A stretch of 37,364 bases of DNA. Source: Hadesarchaea archaeon. GTDB taxonomy: Archaea > Hadarchaeota > Hadarchaeia > Hadarchaeales > Hadarchaeaceae. The stretch spans positions 1-37,364 of the forward strand of contig JAPDJH010000010.1 of NCBI GenBank assembly GCA_029259175.1. Reading direction: 5' to 3'. The stretch's first letter is position 1; each line of letters starts with the position of its first letter. Under the pieces are notes generated by a model. That model did no database searches and was not told where the DNA came from. It saw nothing but the letters and a program-made list of their open reading frames with translations. A program made the position numbers and the translations under genes. Of this stretch, positions 7,066-15,166 are shown in pieces.

Positions 7066-7416
7066 ATGAAAATGACGAAAAAGATTAACAACTTGATTGC
7101 CGAAATTTCGAACATTTTGGGCATAAGTGCTACGGGTAGGATGATTTTGAACTCTTTGGTAAAAACCAAGAAGAAACTGTCTGTATCTGAAATTACTGCA
7201 AAAATCGAGAGATCCGAAAGGTCTGTAAGGGCGCAGTTAAAAAACCTTACAGGGTTAGGACTTGTTAAAAGAGAAATAATAATCACAAAAAAGGGCAGGC
7301 TCGCTTATCAATACTTTGTGCCTCGGGTAGAGGGGTTGGTTAAGTCAGTAAAGAAAGAAATGGCCAGGCGATTGCGCACTCTGGAAACGGATATGAAGGG
7401 GCTGAGGGAAAGATGA
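7066..7416 (+). CDS. Winged-helix transcriptional regulator
   Basis: 116 residues, basic. A winged helix-turn-helix lies at about 18-80: GRMILNSLVKTKKKLSVSEI, then the recognition helix SERSVRAQLKNLTGLGLV and the wing. The C-terminal helix (about 88-116) is Lys/Arg-rich and probably dimerises or binds DNA. It is a clear paralogue of the protein at 11816-12136: same length, same SERxxxxxLxxLxxLxLVKRE core, and a similar tail with RR-L near the end. ATG 7066 fits the leaderless TATA spacing; ATG 7072 is possible. Transcribed before the UbiA-like and GT4 genes, but 142 bp separate them. The ligand is unknown; closest in style to ArsR/MarR-like archaeal regulators. Confidence 0.8.
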   Translation: MKMTKKINNLIAEISNILGISATGRMILNSLVKTKKKLSVSEITAKIERSERSVRAQLKNLTGLGLVKREIIITKKGRLAYQYFVPRVEGLVKSVKKEMARRLRTLETDMKGLRER

Positions 7417-7558
7417 ACCCTTATGTAATCGGTTTAAATTTGCGTGACGGTTGTTATTGTTACAAAAAGGCGTCGAAAATCCCCTCGTGGTCAGAGGATG
7501 GTGCACAAATTAATAAGGAAGCACACGTGGGAAGTAAGGATCCACTAGTGGGGGGGTT

Positions 7559-8422
7559 GTGATACGATTAAACAATTTATTTCAACAAATGAGGTGGCAT
7601 TGCCAAAATTTTAGAGTTAGAGATTGGAGAGCTTATTTCGGCATAGGTCTTTTAGGGTTTATTATAGGATTGGAAGAACCGACACAATTTGATTACAGAG
7701 TTTTTTTATTGTTTGTAATCACATCTTCCTTGTACCTCGCATTTTCGTTTTCCATCAACAACTGTTTCGACATTAAAAATGATATTATAAAGGAACACAA
7801 AATGAACAAAAATCCCGTTGCCTCTGGCTTGATTGGGTTTAAGGAGAGCGTCTTTGTTTCTGTTCTAACAGCTTCGATTGGCACGCTTATAGCATGCCTG
7901 TGCCTGAATTTCCTATCCCTTTGTATCTATGCGGTATTGCTACTGCTGAGTCTAAGTTACTCCACGCCTCCCTTGAGATTGAAAAGCGTTCCTGTAGCTG
8001 ACTTGGTATCGCATGGATTATTCTTTGGCTCACTACTCTTTCTTTATGGCGCTTCAGTAGCGGGAAATTTAAATCAATATGTGGTCGCGCTCGCCTTTTC
8101 TTTGTTCATTCACTCTGTTGCCCTCAATTTAAGAAATCATCTCGATGATTTCAATGAAGATATGCTATCCAAAACTAAAACCACCGCTTGCTGGCTTGGG
8201 AGACATAACTCAGTAAAGATTCTAAATAAACTGCTCGTCATACACTGGGCCGTATTGAGTATAATCACGCTATGCGTCAACCCACTGTTTGGCATCTTGG
8301 TAAATAGTGTTGCCCCATTGATCTTTTTTGGTTTGAAGAAGTATACTTCTCTAGTTAGAGCAACCGATGTTTGTGTTTCATTGGTTTACACGTCAACAAT
8401 CGGATATTTGGTGGTATTATGA
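7559..8422 (+). CDS. UbiA-family prenyltransferase
   Basis: 287 residues from GTG 7559, with a G-run just upstream; ATG 7589 is an alternative. An integral membrane protein with about eight or nine helices. The first Asp-rich motif is NNCFDIKND (67-75), the family's NDxxDxxxD-type metal-diphosphate site. YSTPPLRLK (about 134-142) is the typical loop, and the second Asp cluster is LRNHLDDFNEDM (about 191-202). The family transfers isoprenoid chains to an acceptor; archaeal members make ether-lipid precursors, quinones, haem derivatives or chlorophyll-type products. The acceptor cannot be told here. It overlaps the next gene by ATGA, so a glycosylated or prenylated lipid product made by the pair is a reasonable inference. 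The region is AT-rich compared with its neighbours. Confidence 0.85.
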   Translation: MIRLNNLFQQMRWHCQNFRVRDWRAYFGIGLLGFIIGLEEPTQFDYRVFLLFVITSSLYLAFSFSINNCFDIKNDIIKEHKMNKNPVASGLIGFKESVFVSVLTASIGTLIACLCLNFLSLCIYAVLLLLSLSYSTPPLRLKSVPVADLVSHGLFFGSLLFLYGASVAGNLNQYVVALAFSLFIHSVALNLRNHLDDFNEDMLSKTKTTACWLGRHNSVKILNKLLVIHWAVLSIITLCVNPLFGILVNSVAPLIFFGLKKYTSLVRATDVCVSLVYTSTIGYLVVL

Positions 8423-9540
8423 AGATTGCACTATGCAGCGATTGGTATCCCAGAATAGGTGGAGTGACTTCTCACATGGTGTGTCTTGCAAAGGAGCTGC
8501 AGAAACTAGGACACGAAGTCACGATAATATCAAAAAATGGTCATGAGGGAGCGATGCATGAAATTTCATTGAATGTAAAGGAGACGAATGTTCAGTTTCT
8601 TCCGGACAGCGTTTTAACCCCACCAAACCTGAGGAAACTCGGAAAGATTTTAAAGAAGGGAAAGTTCGACGTTGTTCACGGGCATCACGCGTTCGTGCCG
8701 ACTTCTCTTTTCTCGATATCGTTAGCGAAGAGGTTAGGTACGCCCACCGTTTTGACGAATCACTCAATACCATTCGGGCATAGTAGTTGTGTTTGGGCGC
8801 TTATTGGTTATAGTCTCCTTTTTCCCTATAGAAGATACATAAACAAGGCGGACAAAATAATAGCGGTCAGTAATGCGGCAGCTGATTTTATCAAGCATTT
8901 TGCCGATGAAAGAAAAGTTTTGGTAATACCAAATCCGGTGGATGACACGTTTTTCAATGATGGTTTCAATAATAAAATTTCGAATGAAAACAAGAGTCCA
9001 ACAATACTCTACGTGGGCAGGCTCTCCCATAGAAAGGGGTTGCATGTGCTTGTGCTTGCCATGAAACGTGTTGTCAAAAAAATTCCAGACGCCCGATTAC
9101 TCGTTGTTGGGGAGGGGCACACAAAGGAGTTTGTTAAACTACTAGTTAAGGCGCTGGGTTTAGAAAAAAATGTCAAATTGTTAGGTTTGGTTCGTCTACA
9201 ACAGCTCCTGTTGTTGTATAAAATGTCCAATGTGTTTGTTCTTCCCTCGATATATGGAGAGTCTTTCGGCATCGTTTTGTTGGAAGCCATGGCTTCTGGA
9301 GTGCCCGTTGTGGCCACAGATGTTGGTGGAATAAACGAGGTCATTACCCCTAACTATACAGGTCTTTTGGTCGAGCCGGGTAACAGCAAGGAGTTGGCCA
9401 ACGCCATACTGAAAGTTTTGAACGATTCAAGCCTCTCTAAAAAGTTGGCTAAAAACGCAAGGAAAGAAGCTATGAAATACAGACCGCGCATTATCGCTAA
9501 AAAAATTGAAGGTGTTTATGAAGAATTAACGCTTAATTGA
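8419..9540 (+). CDS. GT4-family glycosyltransferase
   Basis: 373 residues starting MKIALCSDWYPRIGG at ATG 8419, which overlaps the UbiA-like stop (ATGA). The frame is open further upstream, but the overlap start matches the family. GT-B fold: the N-terminal domain has the donor-independent Gly loop PRIGGVTSHM, the linker PNPVDDTFF, and the C-terminal domain has YVGRLSHRKGLHVL and the EX7E motif ESFGIVLLE (about 277-285), which binds the nucleotide-sugar. It is a retaining enzyme of the PimA/WaaG kind, working at the cytoplasmic face of the membrane. The acceptor is unknown but, from the operon, is likely a lipid or a prenylated compound. Codon use is AT-rich like its partner. It converges with the exporter gene 31 bp downstream. 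Confidence 0.9.
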   Translation: MKIALCSDWYPRIGGVTSHMVCLAKELQKLGHEVTIISKNGHEGAMHEISLNVKETNVQFLPDSVLTPPNLRKLGKILKKGKFDVVHGHHAFVPTSLFSISLAKRLGTPTVLTNHSIPFGHSSCVWALIGYSLLFPYRRYINKADKIIAVSNAAADFIKHFADERKVLVIPNPVDDTFFNDGFNNKISNENKSPTILYVGRLSHRKGLHVLVLAMKRVVKKIPDARLLVVGEGHTKEFVKLLVKALGLEKNVKLLGLVRLQQLLLLYKMSNVFVLPSIYGESFGIVLLEAMASGVPVVATDVGGINEVITPNYTGLLVEPGNSKELANAILKVLNDSSLSKKLAKNARKEAMKYRPRIIAKKIEGVYEELTLN

Positions 9541-9571
9541 CAGCAGTTATTCAAATTTTGTATAATTTCAC

Positions 9572-11812
9572 TCATTTGCGTTTGATTTTTCGCCCCACCA
9601 GCACGAGCATCGCGGGCAGGGCCAGCAGAACAGCCACGTAGGAGTAACCAATCACTAAGGCCGTGAGCTGCCCGAAGCGCGCCATCGCTGGCATCCGCGA
9701 GAGTGAGAGCACCGCGAAAACCCCAATGGTCGTAGCGGCCCCAACAGTGATCGGCACTCCGACACTGCTGAGCGTTTGCCGCAGCATCTGCTCCGGATCC
9801 TTTCTTTGCTCCTCCCTGAACCGGTGGATGAGGTGGACAGCGTAGTCGATCCCCAGACCGATTATCAGCGCCGAAATCCCCATTGAGAGCACGTCCAGCG
9901 ACCACCCGAGCGCCCACATTGTCCCGAACTCCCACGTCAGCACTATGAGCAAGGGTGTGATGGCGGCGGCCCCCAGGATCGGCGAGCGGAATAGGAGAAT
10001 CAGAACCGCGAAGCACAGGATAACGGTAATAGTGGTCGAATTTCTCATCCCGCGCATCACCATGTCCATAATATCCGCCAAAATAGGTGGCAGTCCCGTG
10101 ACTGCCGGATCTCCGTCAACCCGCATGTTCAGCACTCCCTCGTAACCCCCCACGTGCTCTCTCACCACGCGGGTGGCCTGTTTCATCTGCTCGTCCGTCC
10201 GCGCGTCGACCATGATGTGGATGACAGCGGTTCCGTCCGCGCTCAGGAGCATAGCCTTCCGCGAGTTTTCGATGTTTTCCAGAGTTGCGGCCACGGCCTG
10301 CTGGTCGGACGGGATCGTGCCGTCAGTGTGGTATGCAACCAAGTCGGCGATGCTCAGGGCTCCCGTGATCAATCCCGCTCCGCTTGGATCCGACAGGATT
10401 TCGTTTTCCACCGCCAGCATGTCCTGGAGCCCCTCAGGAGTGAGGGTCGCTCCCTGCACGAGGACTATGATCGAAGTCTGCCCCCCGAAGAGGTCCTCAA
10501 CCCGGTGCAGGGTGGCGACTGATTCTATTTGGGAAGGCAAGAAGGTCTCGAAGGACATCGTGCTCGAGATTCGCGGGGTGACGATCGCGCACGGGATGGT
10601 GACTAGGAGGACGGCCGCCAGAATAGGCTTCCAGTGGCGCTCAGCCCCCACTGCCAGCCGAGCGAGCCCCCTGCGCAGCCTTTCGCCCCTCATCCTCATG
10701 GCTCTCCTCGTCCGGTTCCGATCCCGAAGGGCTACCGCGGCAGGCAACAGGCTCGCACTGAGCACGAACATCAGACCTATACCAATGGCCAAGAATTCTC
10801 CGAGGGTCTGAACAGGAGGCAGATCTGACATGAGGAAGGATCCGAACCCAATGATTGTGGTCACCGCTGCGATGGCGATGGCCCGCCCCACGGTCCCGAC
10901 CGCGATCGTTGCTGCTTCTGTGGCTTTTATCCCTCGCTTGCACTCCTCATAGTACCGGTTCAGATAGTGAACCGCGTAGTCGATTCCCAGTCCGAGGAGC
11001 AACGGAACTACTGCTACGTGCAGAGTGGTGAACTCGATCCCCAGATGGCCCATCAGCCCCACCGTCCACAAGGTTCCCACCCCCACTACCAGGAGAGCCA
11101 TGGGGATGTCCGAGAGCCGTCTGAAGATCACGAAGATTATCGCGGCGACCAGCACGATGGCTGTGGGGATGAGAATCCGATTGTCTTGATCCATCATGCT
11201 GTGCATGTCGCGGTAGAGCGCGACATCCCCAGTGACCCTGACCGCGAAGTTCTCATCGGCGACCGAATCCGCGTACTCTCTCACCCGGTCCACAATCTGG
11301 TTTTTTGTCTCCTCCGGAGCGTCTGCCGAAATCGAAACGGTCAGCAGGGCTGCTTTTTGGTCAGCGGTTATGTATTTCCCCACCACCATCCCCGCGACCT
11401 CTGGACGGGTCAACACCTGTTGGACGGCGATCTCCAGCTGCACACCTTGGGGCAACATGCCTCCGGTGTTTTCGAGAATCAGCGGGAGCACATAGGTGAG
11501 GTAGGAGGTCTTCTGGAGCAGGACTGTTTGAATCACCGCATCCTGTTGGATGAGGTTTTCCAGCAGGAGGATGCGCTCTATCGCGTCAGCCCTCGCAACG
11601 TTTTCGCTTTCTATCAGGAGCATGATTTGGGAGGCACTCGGAAACCGTTCTTGGTATTCCTTGAGTGTCTTCACGGACGGGTAGTGCTCGGGAAGAAACT
11701 GTTCGTACTGAACCTTGGTGGTGAGTTTGGTTGTCCCATAACCCATCGCTGCGCTGATCGCGATGGATATCAGCACGATCGCCGCGATCGTTCTGCGCGA
11801 AAATTTCAACAC
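9572..11812 (-). CDS. RND/MMPL-family exporter
   Basis: 746 residues from GTG 11812. Two homologous halves, each with one leading helix (5-27; about 392-410), a roughly 180-residue extracytoplasmic domain and five more helices. Each half carries the family signature GLGIDYAVH (274-282 and about 640-648) followed by a basic, Glu-ended segment (NRYYEE, HRFREE). Size and architecture fit the HAE3 group of archaeal and bacterial RND proteins, which are proton-driven and export lipids or other hydrophobic compounds. Only 3 bp separate it from the winged-helix gene upstream, so the two are one operon and the regulator probably controls this exporter. Confidence 0.92.
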   Translation of the reverse strand: MLKFSRRTIAAIVLISIAISAAMGYGTTKLTTKVQYEQFLPEHYPSVKTLKEYQERFPSASQIMLLIESENVARADAIERILLLENLIQQDAVIQTVLLQKTSYLTYVLPLILENTGGMLPQGVQLEIAVQQVLTRPEVAGMVVGKYITADQKAALLTVSISADAPEETKNQIVDRVREYADSVADENFAVRVTGDVALYRDMHSMMDQDNRILIPTAIVLVAAIIFVIFRRLSDIPMALLVVGVGTLWTVGLMGHLGIEFTTLHVAVVPLLLGLGIDYAVHYLNRYYEECKRGIKATEAATIAVGTVGRAIAIAAVTTIIGFGSFLMSDLPPVQTLGEFLAIGIGLMFVLSASLLPAAVALRDRNRTRRAMRMRGERLRRGLARLAVGAERHWKPILAAVLLVTIPCAIVTPRISSTMSFETFLPSQIESVATLHRVEDLFGGQTSIIVLVQGATLTPEGLQDMLAVENEILSDPSGAGLITGALSIADLVAYHTDGTIPSDQQAVAATLENIENSRKAMLLSADGTAVIHIMVDARTDEQMKQATRVVREHVGGYEGVLNMRVDGDPAVTGLPPILADIMDMVMRGMRNSTTITVILCFAVLILLFRSPILGAAAITPLLIVLTWEFGTMWALGWSLDVLSMGISALIIGLGIDYAVHLIHRFREEQRKDPEQMLRQTLSSVGVPITVGAATTIGVFAVLSLSRMPAMARFGQLTALVIGYSYVAVLLALPAMLVLVGRKIKRK

Positions 11813-11815
11813 GCC

Positions 11816-12136
11816 TCATCCCGCCATTCGCTTCAGCCGGGCCAATCTGCGGTGGATCTCGGCTTCGACCGATCTCAGAAACTCTTCTTTGGATGGAAAG
11901 CTGTACCGGTGGGCGCGCCTCCGGTTCGGTGTGATGAAGGTCTCCCTCTTCACGAGCTTGAGCCGAAACAGTCTCTGCAGGTGCCATTTGATAGCCCGCT
12001 CCGACCGCTTGGTTTTCTCGATGATTTCTTTGACCGAGAGACCCCGCCTCCGGTGCTGGTGGAGCAGGGTCAGGATTTCCCTCCCGGTGGCCCCCAGGTT
12101 GAGGACTCCAGCGCTTTCCCTGATGAGCCTTTTCAT
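11816..12136 (-). CDS. Winged-helix regulator of the exporter operon
   Basis: About 106 residues starting MKRLIRES at ATG 12136. An upstream in-frame ATG at 12154 lies too close to the TATA box (about 12167-12174) to be used, and the later start aligns with the paralogue at 7066. Winged HTH: GREILTLLHQHRRRGLSVKE, recognition helix SERAIKWHLQRLFRLKLV, wing with TPNRRRAHRY, then a basic C-terminal helix. Strongly basic. It leads the exporter gene (3-bp gap) and is divergent from the radical SAM gene; the intergenic region holds two palindromes that are plausible operators. It is likely an autoregulatory repressor or activator responding to an exported compound; the ligand is unknown. Confidence 0.82.
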   Translation of the reverse strand: MKRLIRESAGVLNLGATGREILTLLHQHRRRGLSVKEIIEKTKRSERAIKWHLQRLFRLKLVKRETFITPNRRRAHRYSFPSKEEFLRSVEAEIHRRLARLKRMAG

Positions 12137-12165
12137 CCCTGTCCCCGCCAACATTAGGAGGACGG

Positions 12166-12258
12166 CTATTTAAGCCTACAGCGGCTCAGGTGCAAAATAA
12201 AATGCACCAGAATAGGAAGATTTAAAGGCAGTGAGTTGGTATGTAAAAATAAAATACA
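12166..12258. promoter_or_regulatory. Divergent promoters with two AT-cored palindromes
   Basis: Minus-strand TATA TTAAATAG (about 12167-12174) serves the regulator; plus-strand TTTAAA (12221-12226) serves the radical SAM gene. GGTGCA-N8-TGCACC (12189-12208) lies between the two promoters, and TGTA-N9-TACA (12242-12258) lies over the expected radical SAM start site. Both have cores of A and T only (AAATAAAA). They may be sites for the adjacent winged-helix protein. Confidence 0.55.
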
Positions 12259-12272
12259 CGGGAGGCTGAATC

Positions 12273-13808
12273 ATGAGTCCTGAAGTAGTTTTGACAGCTG
12301 ACCGCACCCTGATGTCAGAGTACGGCGGCTCCCTCTTCATGGGTTTTGCTGCGTGTGCTCCCAAGCTGATTCCAGACTTCTTCTACCGCCTTTTCCTGTG
12401 CTCTCCTGTCAAGGCGGCGCGCGGCGTGGCGGTGGCTGCCCCTGATGGGACTAGAAAGATGGAGGCTGCTTTGCTGGAGGCCGGGATAGATGTTCGGGTG
12501 GCGCATCCCGACCACTTGGAGGAAGTGATCGATGAGCACACCAAAGTGGTAGGCATAACCACTAATGATCCCCGTGGTCTGGGCCCTGCATCGTCCACTT
12601 TCAGCACTTTGGTGGGGAAGAAAACCTATTCGGCCCTTTTCTTCGAGCGGACGGTACGAGAGGTCAGGAAGGTTTTGGATTCGAATGGTGGCGGGAAGGT
12701 GGTGGTGGGGGGACCGGGTGCATGGCAGCTCGAAGACGAGCAAGTTCTCGACGAATACGGAATAGACCACTTGATCGTGGGAGAGGGAGAAATCACAGGT
12801 GTCGAGGTTATACGGCGTGTTCTCAGGGGGGAGTCAGCACCCCGGGTGGTTCACGGGGAAGCCGTGCCTCTTGAGCGAATTCCTAACATTAGGCACCGGA
12901 CCATCGGAGGTCTGGTGGAAATTGCTAGGGGTTGCGGGCGAGGGTGCAAGTTTTGCCAGCCGAACCTGCGTTTTCTTAGAGCGCGTCCTCTCTCGGAGAT
13001 CCTCCAAGAGGTGAAGGTGAACCTAAGGGAAGGTGCAAAGAGTGTGTGTCTTCACTCAGAAGACGTTTGGCGATACGGCGCGAAGGGGCCCATCCCCGAT
13101 GAAGACAAAGTGATCACTCTTTTCGAGCGGGTGCTGGAACTCACACCTCACGTTGGGGTTTCTCACGCCGCATTCGCATCGGTGGCTTGCAAACCCGGAC
13201 TCGTGAAGCGCGTCACCGAGCTTTTAGACAGTCACGGGGGCGGAGCCCCGTGGTATTCCGCTCAGATGGGGATTGAAACGGCCTCTCCCGAACTGGTGCG
13301 CCGCTACATGCCGGGAAAGCCCCTTCCATGGAAACCGGAGGAATGGGCCGACGTGGTTCTCCGTGCCCACGAAATCCTAGCCGAGAACCACTGGGTCCCC
13401 TGCTCCACCTTGATTTCAGGTTTGCCGGGCGAGACCGCGCGCGATGTTGAGCTCACGATCGAACTCGTGGAGCGGTTGCGCGAGTTCAAGTCCCTGATCG
13501 TTCCCCTCTTCTTTGTGCCGATCGGGATGCTGAAGGGCGGGAAATTCTTCCTCAAAGAAGACATGTTGCCGGAGCATTGGAAGCTGCTCGCGATCTGCAT
13601 GGAGCACAACTTCCATTGGGTGGACGAACTGGCGCAGGAGCACCTGCAAAACCGCCTTCAGCGAGCGTTCGTGAGGAAAGTGGTCTTACGAATGTTCAGG
13701 CAGAAGCTTAGAGAGCCTTTGAAGCTAATGAAGGAGGGCATAGATCCAACGAAAGGAGAAGCCCCGATCCGCGCGCAGACCCCAACACCGGTGGCGGCGG
13801 AGTCCTAA
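12273..13808 (+). CDS. Cobalamin-binding radical SAM enzyme
   Basis: 511 residues from ATG 12273, with SD GGGAGG at 12260-12265. The N-terminal domain (about 45-200) is a Rossmann-like B12-binding fold (VVGITTNDP, VVVGGPGAW, LIVGEGE). The radical SAM cluster motif is C221-x3-C225-x2-C228 in RGCGRGCKFCQP, followed by a TIM-barrel (LHSEDVWRYG, GIETASPELVRRYMPGK, STLISGLPGE). Such class-B-like enzymes methylate or cross-link unactivated carbons. Archaeal relatives include the GDGT ring synthases GrsA/GrsB, which have the same domain order and similar size. That makes membrane-lipid modification possible here but not demonstrated. It has a monocistronic promoter and is divergent from the exporter operon. 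It converges on the UPF0282 gene with a 4-bp 3' overlap. Confidence 0.88.
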   Translation: MSPEVVLTADRTLMSEYGGSLFMGFAACAPKLIPDFFYRLFLCSPVKAARGVAVAAPDGTRKMEAALLEAGIDVRVAHPDHLEEVIDEHTKVVGITTNDPRGLGPASSTFSTLVGKKTYSALFFERTVREVRKVLDSNGGGKVVVGGPGAWQLEDEQVLDEYGIDHLIVGEGEITGVEVIRRVLRGESAPRVVHGEAVPLERIPNIRHRTIGGLVEIARGCGRGCKFCQPNLRFLRARPLSEILQEVKVNLREGAKSVCLHSEDVWRYGAKGPIPDEDKVITLFERVLELTPHVGVSHAAFASVACKPGLVKRVTELLDSHGGGAPWYSAQMGIETASPELVRRYMPGKPLPWKPEEWADVVLRAHEILAENHWVPCSTLISGLPGETARDVELTIELVERLREFKSLIVPLFFVPIGMLKGGKFFLKEDMLPEHWKLLAICMEHNFHWVDELAQEHLQNRLQRAFVRKVVLRMFRQKLREPLKLMKEGIDPTKGEAPIRAQTPTPVAAES

Positions 13809-14857
13809 CACGTGTCAATCACAGGGGTTTTCCCGAGGTACTCGGCGGCCGTCAGCGCCTTCACCCCCTCGCGCTCGGCGGTTTTCCACACGGATTCCGT
13901 GCGTTTCCGGTACAGCTTTTCCCGCAGGAGGTGGTGGTCGTAGATCAGGAGTTTCAAATTGCTTGATTCACGGATCACTCTGCACGTGTTCTCCACGCAT
14001 CGTCTAAGGTTGGTCTTGATGAGCATGAAGCCCATGTAGGTGGGCGGGCCGTCGAGCACGAGCACGTGAGGGTTTTCCCTGATGATGAGGTCGGCGTAGT
14101 CCTCGATGTAGATGCCGCTCAGATCGGAGGAGTGCATGAATCGCATCCGGCCGCGCTGCACCGTAGTTGCGAACACCCACCCGACGCGCGAGAACTCGAT
14201 TCCGTGGAAGAGCGGCGGGGTGAACCGGAGGTGTGTTCGTCCAAAACGCAGTTCCTTTCCTTCCGGGAACCGCACACGATTTTTTCCGAAGTCGAGTTCC
14301 GGGATTTGCGGAGCTCGGTTCCACCGGCGCACACGGTTGTGGAACCATTTTAGGCCGAGCCTGAGCAGCTCTTTTCGCCTGCGGTTGTAATCCCCGAAGT
14401 CCTTGTTTGCCGCCTGCGGGATCTCTTCCAGCGGATTTGGATACTCCTTGGGCGAGGGCTCTCCAAGCACATCTGCGAGTTCGCACTTGCCGAATGCTTT
14501 GCAGTAGTTTGCGAAGAAGCTCTCAGCCCGACCCCGCTGGGAGTCGTTGATGTACTCGTTGGGGTTTTTTGCCAGCAGGAGCTTGCCCTCGTAGAGCCCC
14601 CGGTCGAAATCCGTGAAGTGGTCGTAGTGGTAGTGGGAGATCACCACCACGTCGGCTCTGCTCGCAGCGCGCTTGATCGCGAGCCTCCCCCGGGCCTCCC
14701 AGTAGAGCTTTTTTGCCAATGGTGCTGGGAAGCTTGGTTGCATCACCGCGATTCCTGGATCAATGAGGACCGAAACGTCGGGGGTGCGGACCAAGGTGCA
14801 ACTGCTCTTGGCACCCAGAGAGTCGAACCACACCGGTTCAAAGGTGATCTCCGCCAT
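13805..14857 (-). CDS. UPF0282 metallo-beta-lactamase-fold hydrolase
   Basis: 350 residues starting MAEITFEPVWFDSLG at ATG 14857; a TTG nine bases upstream is possible but not needed. The UPF0282 pattern is clear: FDSLGAKSSCTLV, VLIDPGIAV, then the metal motif SHYHYDHF (HxHxDH), NDSQRGRAESFF, a later FHGIEF, HSSDLSG and LDGPPTYMGF, and a final YDHHLLRE. It is a probable two-metal hydrolase. The archaeal family (MJ1629-type) has no firmly established substrate. At about 350 residues it is somewhat longer than most members (about 300), with extra basic sequence around 130-190. A broken second copy of its 5' end lies just upstream on the same strand. Confidence 0.88.
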   Translation of the reverse strand: MAEITFEPVWFDSLGAKSSCTLVRTPDVSVLIDPGIAVMQPSFPAPLAKKLYWEARGRLAIKRAASRADVVVISHYHYDHFTDFDRGLYEGKLLLAKNPNEYINDSQRGRAESFFANYCKAFGKCELADVLGEPSPKEYPNPLEEIPQAANKDFGDYNRRRKELLRLGLKWFHNRVRRWNRAPQIPELDFGKNRVRFPEGKELRFGRTHLRFTPPLFHGIEFSRVGWVFATTVQRGRMRFMHSSDLSGIYIEDYADLIIRENPHVLVLDGPPTYMGFMLIKTNLRRCVENTCRVIRESSNLKLLIYDHHLLREKLYRKRTESVWKTAEREGVKALTAAEYLGKTPVIDTC

Positions 14858-14902
14858 CCGACTCAAGTCCCCGCGTCTTGAACTCCGAATCCGTTATAGA
14901 TT

Positions 14903-15166
14903 TCAAAAGCTCCTCCCCAAAATAAAATTCTCTTTTGCTGGCTTCGGGGCTAAGCCGAGCAGCATACTGAACCCCCTTACAGTATCTAAATTTGTGTTCG
15001 CCAAGTTATATTCCTCAAACTCAAGTTCTCCCGATGGGATGCTGGACTGCACCACCGCTGTGTCTAGGTCGATGAGCGTCCTAGCGCCCAGCGCACCACC
15101 AAAGGGGCATGACGATCTCGTCCCGAGCGAGTCAAACCACGCGTGCTCAAACTCGATTCCGCGCAT
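14903..15166 (-). pseudogene. Truncated duplicate of the UPF0282 gene
   Basis: From ATG 15166 the reading is MRGIEFEHAWFDSLGTRSS, and it continues to follow the start of the UPF0282 protein (MAEITFEPVWFDSLGAKSS) for about 50 residues (TLIDLDTAVVQSSIP against VLIDPGIAVMQPSFP). After that similarity ends and a stop comes at 14903. The catalytic SHYHYDH motif and everything beyond it are missing. The Pro-Gly of the conserved LIDPG is changed to Leu-Asp, which suggests decay. Its start overlaps the end of the AbiEii-like gene. It is a remnant of a tandem duplication, or of homologous exchange, and is probably non-functional. Confidence 0.7.

Noticed and set aside
10967..12157. A 396-codon open frame on the plus strand opposite the exporter and its regulator
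   Set aside because: It is fully antisense to the MMPL exporter and the winged-helix gene, which have strong motifs. The translation is His/Gln/Arg-rich with no family resemblance, a common shadow in GC-rich DNA.
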